Of a stretch of DNA of 64,000 bases, positions 1 to 12,534 are shown piece after piece. The notes beneath the pieces were generated by a model. The model had not been told where the DNA came from, ran no database searches, and saw nothing but the letters and a program-made list of their open reading frames with translations. A program made the translations under genes and the position numbers. Origin of the DNA: Strongylocentrotus purpuratus (taxonomy: Eukaryota; Echinodermata; Echinoidea; Camarodonta; Strongylocentrotidae); contig NW_022145609.1 of NCBI RefSeq assembly GCF_000002235.5, positions 4,967,214 to 5,031,213 of the forward strand, given 5' to 3'. Position 1 is the first letter of the stretch; every line of letters starts with the position of its first letter.

Positions 1-709
1 TATTTTAAATCAAAAGGAAATTGAGACCAATATCTAAATAACAATCAAACTCTATATATACTAAATCAGTCCATCAAAATACAATTTATACTCCACATTG
101 AAATGCAAACTCAACCTCAATCTCAACTCGATTAAACTCTTCACTGGAGATATGGCTCAAGCTTGTCACAACTGATCTCAGATTTACTTTCAAACTCCTT
201 CTAAAAAAAAAGAACTCTCTCTGTCATTGACAGGACCCCTGATTGATAAGACAGGTTTTTCCACTCTTCACCTGTCTTTTTCTAAGGTTGAGTTTGATAT
301 TAAAATTTCATATTCAAAATAAAATGACAGCAAAAACTCCAATTCAAGCTGAAACTGAATTTAGGTTAATATATCAAATCAAACTTCATGACCAAAATTT
401 GAAGTCAAATCCAAGCTAAAGCTCAAAAACATTAAGCATTACGATATCATATTTTAGGAAATGTCAGAAAGTCTACTTGAATTTCAAAGAAACACATCAA
501 GTAGTAAAGCAAACATTAATTCCTTATTTGGAAGTTAAAACAGGAACAGAATGGACACTTTGATATGCCAAACTGAGCAAAAGTTTGTGTATACAAAGGC
601 CATACTATAAGTCTTATGGTTTCTTTTTAATCGGACAATAAAGACTTTCAGAGCTTTAATTGTAATATCCTCATTATGTCACCTCATATGTCTGGCACTG
701 GTCACTTAC
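1..709 (-). other. Partial intron downstream of the last visible EGFLAM exon
   Basis: AT-rich sequence following the GTAAGT donor at 709. I see no exon, repeat element or structured RNA. No polyadenylation region is implied, because LamG3 is still incomplete. Confidence 0.7.
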
Positions 710-853
710 CTTAGTAAAAGGAAGCCATTTTCAAGGCCCATAGCAATGAAATCACTTCCTGAGGTCATACTGGAATGACCTGCCCATAGGACCAGACCGT
801 TGGGCTCTGTGGCTCGGAGTTCAAAGGAGAACATGTTCCTCTCCCCTGACAAT
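710..853 (-). CDS. EGFLAM: EGFLAM exon: LamG3, second exon (last in the window)
   Basis: A 144 bp exon, acceptor TTTGCAG, donor AG|GTAAGT, phase 2 to phase 2. It encodes LSGERNMFSFELRATEPNG, LVLWAGHSSM and GSDFIAMGLENGFLLLR. It aligns with the end of the first LamG1 and LamG2 exons. By analogy two more exons, carrying the WH...R...G strands and the domain end with the stop codon, should lie to the left of position 1. Confidence 0.92.
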
Positions 854-2997
854 CTGCAAAGCAAATGAAAGTGGGAAGATGATGATATACATTGCAAAGA
901 TATGATGGTCAATAGATGAATTACTGTATATAACAATAGTCTGTGTAAAGATAATTCCATGGAGGACAGGGAAACAGATATTTGCGAGTTTCATTTTCTT
1001 AATAATTAACACAGGCTTCTCATGGTACATATTTGCAAATGTATTACCAGCTAAATTTTGCAAGCTGTTGAATTCATGATGCTCAAAAAATTTGCAAAAA
1101 TCTCCCCCCCCCCCAAAAAAAAAGAAAAGACCCCACCAAATAATGACTTATACAGCATGGCCATTTCATGATTACCAGTAAATGAAATAAGGATAATAAA
1201 AATGGATTTTTTTTTTTCTTGTATAGCACCGGTGTCTGTCTCTGGTGGGCGCTTTTGGCACTTGCTCTACAATGTCTCACAAATTCAACATTCCTGGTCA
1301 GTGTTTCAAATTAGGATCATTTTCCATTGGTCACAGCTGGCATTATTCACAATATTCAATGTAAGACTACCAAAAGTAAACAGAGTTGGGAAAGTAAATG
1401 AGAGACAGTCATTGGAAAACAGAGAAATGTCTCGGAGAAGGGAGATGGTAAGAGATAAAGTGAGATTGAGGGGAGAAAGAGAGACAGAGACAGATGGATA
1501 GAAAGACAGAGATAGTGACATACACTGCAAAATCAAATAATGGGAGAATAAAGAGAGAAGGGAAAGAGCAAATCATATCATTAAGAATAGTCAAGTTATG
1601 AATGCTAGGTGACAGTTAATTACGTAGATGCTATGTAATGAATGCAGCAGCTCTCTCTACTTTCATTTATGCAATGAAACACAGTTTGTAAGGTAAGTTA
1701 TACAGACATGTTTAATAAGGTGTTAACTAACTAAAACAGGGTAGTCTTACCTGGAAGTAATTTCATTACTGGCAAACCAGAGATAACTCCTTCCTATGAA
1801 GCTAGGTTCTGTGACAGTTTCTTCAATTTCTATATCAGAGAGACAAAGAGAGATATAATGAATAATAATATGTGAGATTTGTAAAGCATCAAATCCACTT
1901 GAAATCAAATGCTCCCGGCGCACTTGCACAAAAAATTATAAAATCACATAAAAAAATCTGCATTATAAGCAAAAGAACATGAGAACATATATAAATGAAA
2001 GAGAACAGTCAGGTATATGCACAATCAATCAGATACATGTTAAGATCTTTTAAGAAAGAAAGAAAGGGGGAGAAAGAGCTTGAGTGAGATATGCAGGACA
2101 AACCTCTCGTGAAAATTCACTCATTTCCTGGGCCCATAGGATGCTTTTATACACAAAAGTATTATATATATATTGTTAGATCACCTATATCATCTACACA
2201 CATGTCCAAAAGGAAATCACAAAGCAGTAGTCTACCATAGTAATTGTTTGTAAATTTTTAATTGTAATTGTTTAAAGCACTACCAGTATATAAAGAGGTT
2301 ACACACATTACAGTGAAATTTGATTCATTGTAAAACATCTTTAATTAAAAAAAATGAATGAAAAATTCCCTATGATCACCACTTTGTTTGAGCAGTACAT
2401 TAGTTTTTTTTTATATCACTTGTTTACACAAAATGCTCTGAAAAAAAGAGCAGTTTCTAAATTTAATCAATTCAAAGCACTCATAATTGAAAGAAAGGAA
2501 ATCTACATATAACCCTTGCAATACTGACCTATTTCACAGTAGGTTCCCTTGAAGCCTAGTCTACAATCACAGAAGTAGTATTCCTGAAGTGGGTGGCACT
2601 CTCCATTGTAACCACATGGCCGCCCCTGGCATGGATGGTGGGCGTTACCGACATTAGCCCCGCCCACGGCCTCATTGATCAGATCTAACGCGTTATCATT
2701 GACTAACACCTGCAAGAAGAAAAAAAAAAGGGATATTATATAAATCAATGAAAGACATACAGTATGTATATAATATCAGTGTATTCCATTTTATATACAT
2801 TTCATATGACAATCATTTGTTGATTCCGATCCCAAGAAAAAATGAGAGATTTATTTGTTATTTACAAGTGCCTATTTGGTAGACAAGAAAGAGAAACAAA
2901 GCTATTACTCAACTCATCTCCTCCTTCTTCTCCTTCTTCTCTGTCTCTCTCAAACTTTTCATCTTCTCCTTTCCTCTGCTTCCAACTGTCTCTTGCC

Positions 2998-3028
<31 letters not shown>

Positions 3029-6000
3029 TCTCTTTCTTTTCCCTATCTTGCTGTATCTAACTATCTTTCACCCTCTGCATGTCACTCTCTCTCCCTCTCT
3101 CTTTCTTTTCCCTATCTTGCTGTATCTAACTATCTTTCACCCTCTGGATGTCACTCTCTCTCCCTTTCTTCTTCTTTTCCCCTGAACCTAACTCTTATCT
3201 CACACCTCTATCTCTGACTATCCCTCATCCTTTTAATATCTCTCTTTCTCTCCCTTTCTTTTACTTCCTTCCTAGATCTCCCTTTTATCTCTTCCATCTA
3301 TCTCTGACTATCTCTCATCCTCTCTCTTTCTCTTTCTTTCTCTCCTTCTCTCCCTTTAATTTTCCTTTCCTAGATCTCACTCTCATCTCTTCCATCTATC
3401 TCTGACTATCTCTCACCCTTTGGATATCTCCACTGAATGAATTCTTGACTGCCATCTCTCTGGACAGGAGGTCGATATCATCAATGCCTCCGATGTATAG
3501 GTTTGTATCAAACGATGTTTGCGTGAAGGCTCCAGGGGCTAAGGCTGTAACCGTAGGTTGGTTATCCACCCTCAACATACCTTCTCGGGCCGTTCTGGAT
3601 ACCTCCACAATGTGCCAATTATGAAGTGTTACTGGCCGGGTTGATCTGCAGACAATAGAGGGAGACAATGAAATACATGTTAATTTGAATGCTTCAAAAG
3701 CTATATATGTAATCTTATTTGGGACTAGTTCTTAAAATATAAAGGAAAATTACAGCCAGATATAAAGTTTTTTTAAATAAAAGCACAATATGAGAGAAAC
3801 TTATGAAGAAAAAAAATTAAGGGAAATCCATTAGAGATATGGATTTTTACAATTGTTTTATATTAAACATATAGAATAATGTATTTCATCTTGTGAGCAG
3901 CCCTCCATTTTTTTTTGTAATAAGAATTAACAAAAGTATCCCTCTATCTGGTTGAAGATGAAAAAGTACACTTATTTATTAGATGGTCTATAAAAACTAC
4001 CACTACCACTAACACCAACACCACCTGTAACATCACTATGACCACCGCCAGCATCACTACCATCATCATCATCACTACCATTTCAAGTAATCCTTTGCAC
4101 TCACTCCATGTCTTACCTCAAAACAGCGGGCCCTGAGCCACAATCAAACTTAAAGCCAATGTAGTTCTCATCCAGCGTGATGGAGAAGAAGTCCCCCTCC
4201 CTGGATTCCGTACCGCTGTAGATGAGGATCCCAGACGGCTCCTTGGGTTTGAAAATGATCTCCATCTGGAGGAAGGAGAGATGCTTCTTGCCGAGGGAGT
4301 CATGGGCGATGTGGGAGGAGTGGGAGCTGTTGAACGATGGGGTGTGGATCTCAATTACTGCAAAGAGAAAAAGAGGTAAATAAGAAATATATTTAATATA
4401 TCATATATTTAAAAAAGAGAGAAAAAAGAGAAAGATGGAAATAAATATAAAAAAGAAAGGCATTGGTGATTATAGTCAGTTCTTGACTGATTGACATTAA
4501 CCAACAAAAAAACAACAACATGTGTATATCATTTGAGTATTTTCTGAGGTTTATAATTCAATTTCAGTTCTCTCAGCCGATGAAATAAAGGATTTTGTTG
4601 ATGCTTCTTTGAACTATAAACAGAAGCAACATGCAGAATAGAGCTAGAGAATAGCTAGAAGACAGTAGCAAGCAGGAGTAGAGACACATTTTCACACACT
4701 CAAATGGTCCATAACCATGACACTCTCTCATTAGCATACAATGAGTAAAAATGTAACCATCAGATAATACAATATTTGTAGCTCAATAGCACATTAACTG
4801 TATCATTTCTTGGGAGTTTTTTGTTTTGTTGGCATTTTCCATTTTCCTCAAACACAATTTGTATATATCCTATTTTATTTTCTACTTGCTCTTACCTCAA
4901 GGACAGATAGAATGGTATGAAAAACAATTCTGTAACTTCTTTTCTTTCTCTCTCTCTCCAAAAGAAAAGAAAACAATATGTTCTAGAAACCTGGATACAA
5001 TGAAATGCTGAACATGTTCCTCATTTTTCTGCGCTTGCAGTATTTTGAGATCAATAATAAAAAAAAAAATCCATTGCAATATGCTTCTGCCTATCAATAG
5101 CTAAGAGTCAGCAGGTTGCTAACTTGCATTAACATACTTGACATCTTCAAGCATGCGAGGGATTGTATCAAACTGTTTTCACAAGCAACATTAATTCTCA
5201 CTTGTCAATAGCTAATCCACCTGCCCAAATTCAATATTGCACTATTTCCCTTTACGATAGCTAGCTCGCTTCATCTTCAGATGTAACACCACAAGCAGAC
5301 TGCACAAGGGCTCAACAGTCACTTATGTCTCTATGGCATGCCTGGGGAAATGAAAACGCATGTATGATGATGCTCGTGTTGCCACAGTAACGCTACATGA
5401 GTATATTAGTTCAAGCTCCACAAGGACTGCATCTACCAAATGGCCCTGGGCTCGCGTTTGAGTAAAGATAAGGAGCTTGATGAAAACATAACGAGCAACT
5501 ACAAAGGGCATCCTTTGAATCTCTAATGTGGGGAGGGGGGAGGGTGGGGGGTGTACTGGTCTTTTTTCTAAATACCATCTCTCTACCACCCCCTCCTTCC
5601 TCGCCTCCACATTATACAAACATCCTATTTGTGTTTTTGTATTTTAATATCTTCTTCTCAGCTATTCAGCCTCTGGGACAAACGATACTGGTTATGTCAA
5701 CACGCCTATGAATAGAGTAATGTGACTTAACCTAATTCCATTCCATGCTCGTAGTGTTTAAAGGTTGTCCACGTGAATACTGAACATGAAAGACACAACT
5801 TCACACTTGACTATGATATGCTTGAACATGATTTGTGTTTCTTTGGATGTATGCAACATCCTTCGGTCAAAGAAATTGAGAAGGCTTCATGTCATTTATT
5901 TCTTGTGAGGATCTTGTCTTCACCATTACGCCATTGGTTTGTAAAAAATAAATGCAAAGTGAACTGTAAAACAAAAATGAATTGCTTGCAGTACAATAAA

Positions 6001-8116
6001 AGATAATTCAAAAAGTTTTAAGCATGTTGTTTCTTACTGCATCAATACTAACAAGTATAAGCGTTAATCATGTCTATCATTATCAATATCATCATCCTCA
6101 TCCTCATCATCCTCATTATCATCAGCATTATCATCAGCATTGTCATCATCATCACCATCATCATCATCCTCCTCCTCATTATATTACTTTGAAAATTTTG
6201 ATACGATCTCTCTTTAAAAAAATTAATATCAAGTCTTAAGCTATATTACACCTATTTCATCTTGCTCATGCATATGTACCAGCTTCCAAAGTGACACTAG
6301 ACAGAACAATTACATGGGATTTGAAGGGATTTGAAGGGTTAAAGCATTTTCTTTCTGCCGCCTGCAATTTAGACCTTCTAACATGAATCACCTACAAATA
6401 CATTCTCAAAAGGAGCTCTCAAAATCACCACCCTGACAACTGCTTGCCGTATCTCTATCAGTTGCTATCAACATTCTAGGTCAGGAGGAAAACCATTTTT
6501 CTTTCTTGTATTCCAAAGAGGCTTGATGAATCTAGACAGATATATTAGATTGCTTCAATACGCATGGATATATTCTGACCTCCCATATACCCATTCATGA
6601 TGTATTCTGCAGATTGGTATACAATGTATGGATAATACAATGTGTGTAGGAATTCAACTGAACTGAAATGAATTGAAACAAAATGAATCAAATTGAGTTG
6701 AATTGCATTGAATTGAAATAAAATGAGTTGACGTAGTATTGGTTGCCCTAAATAATCCCAGACAATTCCAGGGCTGAATTACAGCAGAATTTACATTGTA
6801 GAAGACACGGTTAACAATAAAAACATTGATATTGATAGCCAATAACAACCAAGATTAAGGATTCATTGATTTTCATCAGAGGTCTAATGATACAATAGTG
6901 CTAGAAGGAGGGGGGGGGGGGAGACTGAAGAATGAAGAAGATACAAAAGGGGGAAAGAAAATGTTTCCGCATAACAGGTGAGAGCATTCGATCAGTGTTA
7001 ACAAAACATCCATGAATTTGTACTATGGGGCTGTATTTAATGGGTAATGCTCTGTTTTCGTTTCTCATCTACATCAATATCATCATTAATCTCCATTTGA
7101 AGAACAAGCCAAATTCATTTTACATGTATCTGATAATTTGCACACAAGTACTTGTTGCTAAATTCCCTGGTATAAACACATTTTATTTCCTCTATCATTT
7201 TGTCTTTTTATTCCTATCAAAGTGATGAATACTCAATGTGCGGTATCTCTTCAAATTGAATCTGGGTTTTACAATTTGCATTCATTATCCTCACCTTCTG
7301 AGAAAACGCTGTATCAAACATATCATTTATAATGTACGATCACTGTGCCTTACTCTTAACATTGTGTGATATGAAATAAAAACAGTATATTTTCTAAGTA
7401 TGGATAAGAATGCTTTTGCATGAAAACTTGATTTGAGTAATTTTTTCATCAGAATGCTTGAAATAGATGGTTCCTCCTCCAAAATCTTTGCATTTGAAGG
7501 ACATAAAGGACGTCAGCCAGAGACTGTAGCAAATCATGAATTGTAAATTGGTAGTTGAGTGCATCCTGCTTAGACCCCTTCAATATTGAATGACCTTCAT
7601 TGTTTCAACCCAAACATAAGCTATTATTTCAATTTGAAATACCCTTTGAAGGAATTATCAACAACATATTCTTTTGCTATATACATGTATGAAATAGCTG
7701 TGAGTAGCAAAGTGCAATATTTGTAGTAGACAGTACGGCCTTGAACTTGAAGGCATTTAAAGGTACACTGAATTATCAATCTACAGCTAATTAAGATGGG
7801 TAACAGAGGAAGTTATAATAGGTCATGTGTGAATACCATTGATATAAAATAAAGATTGAAGGCCAGAGAAAGAATGACGGATAGTACAAGAATAAAATCT
7901 ATAATTCATGTAGAAAGAAAGAAAGAGAAAAGAAGAAGAGAAGGATGGAGAGAAGAACAGAAAGGATAGATAGAGACAGGGAAAAGAGATTAGAGAGGGG
8001 GATGGAGAGTGGGTAGAGGACGAGAAGGAAAGAGCAGGAAAGGGATGATAGGAGAGGGAAGGGAGAGAGTGACAAAGAAAGAGATTAGATGCATATATAT
8101 ATATATATATATATAG

Positions 8117-8173
<57 letters not shown>

Positions 8174-8184
8174 CAGAAAGAGAA

Positions 8185-8242
<58 letters not shown>

Positions 8243-11200
8243 GGGGGATGCATGCATAATGTAAAAGCACAGGAATAAAATAGATAAATAGACAGAAAAT
8301 CAGGCTGGTAAAGTTTAAATAAAGAAAATTTAAATAAGAAGAAATGAAAAAGCAACTAAACAAGAAAAAAAGAAGACAGAAACAGCAAGAGAAGCATATT
8401 GATAGATGAATAAGAAGAGAAGGGAAAAAGGGGCAAGAAACAAGGATTATAGAAGAAATAATGAAGGAGGGAATTATATGGTCTACAGAAAAAGTATTCA
8501 ACTGGAAGCAAGAAAGAAAAACAGACATTTGAAAGTCGGCGAAGAATTCAAGCAAAATAAATCTGGCTCACATGTGAGGTACCAGCATACCTTGAAGGGG
8601 AAAAAATGAACTTCAATCTACCTTTTATCAAAACAAAATTAATAAATTGGCCGAGTGAGGTGAAATCAAAAGAAAATAAATGGGCCAACCATGTGCTTCA
8701 AATCACATATGTGTGTGATCGACTATGTGTGTGGCTTGATCTCTAGAAATATATACCATCACATATCTCACATTTGTATATGTGTGTTATAATACCATGC
8801 GATGAACCCTAGGTGCGCTACGCTGTTCTTGACTTAGAGAATTAATAAGAATGAAAGGGTTAAGAAGTACGCTCATGTAATGAGTTTGGTATTACATAGT
8901 AAGTTCTTATTTTGTATTTTTTCTTTAAGCAGAAGCTTTTAACCTGCTACAAATTCAACAGATCATAAACAGAAATGTATATGAAAACAAAGATATGCAT
9001 GGTAGAGTAATACTTATAGGCTTGGATTCTTGGGCAAATATATATTGATGTAACTATATTTTTCTCTTTCAGGAAATACAAGAATCAGAATAAAAAAAAT
9101 GTTGGATCATAATGTTTGCTCACAATCAGACATGTAATCAGGGAAATTTCAAATTGCAAGAACAAAAAAAATCAAGGGAAATATAATAATATAAAAGTTA
9201 ACAACATTAAAGGGTTTCCCTGGTAGAGATAGCTATCTATACATTATGGTTACTGTTCACAAACAGGAAGTCATGATTTTCTACCTTCATACTCTCAAAT
9301 ATTGGCACTGAAATAGGGATTCGCACAAGCCAATGAATCCAGTCATAACCTTGTGACTCATTCGCTAACCCTTAGTCGGTGGCCAGATGTCATGCAATAT
9401 TGATTATCAATTGATTATTGGTCGCTACTGAATAATTTTTTGATAAAGATTAAATGGCTCTTACATAGAGGTGTCGTGGTCAAGTGGATTCGTCACCAGA
9501 CTGTTGATCACAAGGTCCGCAGTTCGAGTCCTGCCGCGGCACTAATGTCCTTTGGCAAGACATTGATCTACATTTGCCACACTCAACCCTGGTGATGTAA
9601 ATGGGTACCTGGCAGGAATTAATTCCTAAAAATGCTAGAGCGTCGTAATGGCAGCAGTGCTAAAGCCAGGGTACTAATCAGGAGCCCCAGGAGCATCAAG
9701 TCTGACAGATACAAGCGCTATACAAGAACCCAATATTATTATTATTATTACATGATATAAACTGATTCTGCCGGGAGCTTGACTTACCATCCTCGCATAC
9801 TGAGCCGTGTGTTCCAAGAGGGCATAGACACATGGCTTGATCCGGTGACCTGCCGATACATGCTCCCCCATTGGTACATACATGATGCTTGCATACACCA
9901 TCACTGCATTCACCTGCATGGGTAGGGTCAAGGTTTCAAGATGTTCCATTCAATGACAATTACAAACAACAACAAAGTTACAATGAATATAAAACTCTAA
10001 CCCTAGGGATGAGGTCATAGTAGCCCTTATGATTTCTGAAGTTCAGTTTTATCATTATATTCATCATCATACTGTCCCCTGACCTGACAATTAAGCCATG
10101 AGGTCAAAGGTCGATCCCAATCCTTTCTATAGATCAATAGATCAATGGTATCTAGATTAACATATAGTCTGTTTCCTTACCATGATTATTGTTAATGAGG
10201 TCAAAGGTCAATTGCTTTGTAAAGTTCAATGTCTTGACCATGCACTCACCAACATTCTGTCCTCCAAGCATGGAACCTTTGGGATAAGGCCTAAGATTCA
10301 CATCCATGTTTAAAATGTCAATGCTCTCAAACAACAAAGGTCATTGTTACCATGTGAACTAGGTCAAAGGTCTCAAACGACAAAGGTCATTGTTACCTTA
10401 GCAGCTAGGTCAAAGGTGAAAGGTCATAGTTACTAACAACTCACCAACATTCTGTCCTCCAAGCATGGAACCCTTGGGATAAGGCCTAAGATCCAAGTCC
10501 ATGTTTGAAATGTCGATGCTCTCGATACATCCTTTGAAACCTTGGAACATGTGCTTGATCCTTAGACCATCACGGACCTCTGCAGTGGTGTTGAACCCTC
10601 CGACAAAGAGGTCTCCCTTCAAAGTCACCATGGAAAACGTACCCTGTATAACATTGTGTGCAAAAAGGAAATAGCATTTGAAAAGTTACAAGGGTGGTAT
10701 AATTGTATTTAATCATTTAGTTTGGTTTTATCAAAATAGGTTGACCTGTTCTGTTATCTAGTTCTAAGCTCTTATTTTGTTTCTCTTATATCTGTATGTG
10801 TTCCCTCTTATTTTTGTTCATTTTTTATATCTACATGTAAATATGTCAGTTTTAATAATATGTGTCCCTCTTATTCTTGTTAATTGTTTATATCTTCATG
10901 TAAATACGTTATATGGACCTCTGCTCTTGCAGTCGAGTCTGGAATAAAGTCTTGAATTGAATTAAATTGAAAAATGCCCATCTGAGGCAATATTGAAATT
11001 CTATGGTATTCTGGTATTAACAACAAAAAAATACATTAATTACTCTATATTTCATTCTTCAACTTAAATTTAATATGTTCATACTATGTCTGAAGTACAT
11101 GTGTAACTACATAAAGCAAAGAAAACAATTTTTCATGCTACTCCACAGGATAAGCTGTACTTTTAACATCTAAATCTTATAATAATATCTTGTGTTTTTA

Positions 11201-12493
11201 TAACAGTGACTCACAGAGTTGCAGTGACCTTAAACAGGAAATAGTCAGGTGTTTATTTAACTCCCAGTCAGCTGCCCAAAACAGGAAAACTGTGAATTTT
11301 AATTTTCCTACGTACTATCATTTGTTGAATTCATGCTTTAGAAAAATGTGACAGGTGAAACTAATGGGAGGTCAGATCTATACATCAGTATTGTGTAATT
11401 TCAACAGTTTATCTGTTAAAAGCCAGAAGGGCATGAGCTCATACTTTTACAGAAAGCTAACACCCTTCTGGCTCCAAACAGACAAAATATGCTTGGATTC
11501 TATCTACATGTCCTTCACATTGAATTAATCAATACTACCATTACAACTAACAGCACATTGTCATATTTCATGAACAAGGTTATTTTTCTGACAAAAACAA
11601 CCATTTTGGAACTGCATAGGATATTTCACCTTCAACTTTAAAAGTACACACACATTTCTGGGAATAAAGGTTCTGCTGCCAAATTGTAGGAAACAAAAGC
11701 TCATGAATAACAGCACGATGTGAAGAATACAAACAATTTGGTGCCAAACATTGAGATACATGGAGTTAGGTTTGTATAGGAGTTACACAGGAGTGCTTTC
11801 CACATCATTTGAATAATTTTTTTTGCAATCTATGAAACCTTTTCTCTCTAAAAAGACAATGTCTCAATTTTCCTGATGTTCTTAGAATACTTTAGTTGCC
11901 ATGGTTATCCAGTAGTTAGTAGAGGGAGTTATGATGACTTACCGGTGTGGTACCCCTGACCATACGAGCATCGTCAAGTTGGAGCCAACCTTTACGAGCA
12001 TCTCTACCGATCTTGAGAGTGTGCCACTTGTAGAGGGTGACAGAGGTCCGGCTGGTGATCACGGCTGCTCCCTGACCACAGTCAAACCTTTAAGAGAGGA
12101 TAACAATTGTATGAGAATTACATAAAAAAATTATAATAAACACTGCTTGTATATACTGTAAGTATGAAGAAGGAGAGGAAGGGAAGTGGGAGGAGAAGAA
12201 GAAGCAAAAAGAACGAGAAGAAGAAGAGGAAGGTTTAATTTATTGATTTTCTAAGTATATTTTGTTCAAGATATATCTTAAAACAGCATCTGAGGAATAC
12301 TTCAACAAACTCTGCTTCTAGTTAGTTCCTCTTTTCTCGTGTTATTACTGTTATATTTGTCATTTCATTGTATATTTTTTGTAATATACTTATTCATTGT
12401 ATTATGTTTTGCATGAGACACAGGAGAGAAGTTAGTGAGTTAGTGAGAGAAAGAAAGCAAACAGATGGAGAGGGATGGAAAGACAGACAGAGA

Positions 12494-12534
<41 letters not shown>

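Larger units (their letters stand above)
4358..9787 (-). other. EGFLAM intron (5430 bp)
   Basis: Contains a CAT-type trinucleotide array (about 6076-6185), a degenerate TTGAA pentamer array (6659-6735), a G12 run (6910-6921), a large AT/GA microsatellite (8092-8245) and a SINE (9467-9750). Between these I see plain AT-rich intron on both strands and no further exon. Confidence 0.75.
9914..10444 (-). other. EGFLAM intron (531 bp) with exon-fragment copy and repeated AGGTCA hexamers
   Basis: Contains the duplicated exon end (10245-10329) and several AGGTCA-type direct repeats between 10101 and 10426. Two roughly similar blocks around AAAGGTCATTGTTACC (10337-10352 and 10382-10397) show further local tandem duplication. 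Confidence 0.85.
10644..11942 (-). other. EGFLAM intron (1299 bp)
   Basis: Contains a LINE 3' tail (about 10797-10975) and a hairpin-family copy (11411-11483). The remaining sequence is AT-rich with no recognised feature. Confidence 0.8.

Noticed and set aside
3999-4082. Coding His/Thr repeat or CRISPR-like array.
   Set aside because: Simple trinucleotide microsatellite with no spacers and no frame conservation. No CRISPR array is expected or seen in this eukaryotic sequence.
7823-8555. Long open frames rich in Ser/Leu/Phe or Tyr/Ile.
   Set aside because: These are translations of the AT/GA microsatellite and surrounding purine-rich tract. The same applies to open frames over the CT arrays at 2.8-3.4, 19.3, 24.4, 41.6-42.3 and 57.5-58.2 kb.
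9471-9542. A stand-alone tRNA gene.
   Set aside because: The tRNA-like head continues into a SINE body with tail and target duplication; the anticodon stem pairs poorly.
10245-10329. A mutually exclusive alternative exon.
   Set aside because: The copy lacks most of the exon and has no acceptor giving the right phase.
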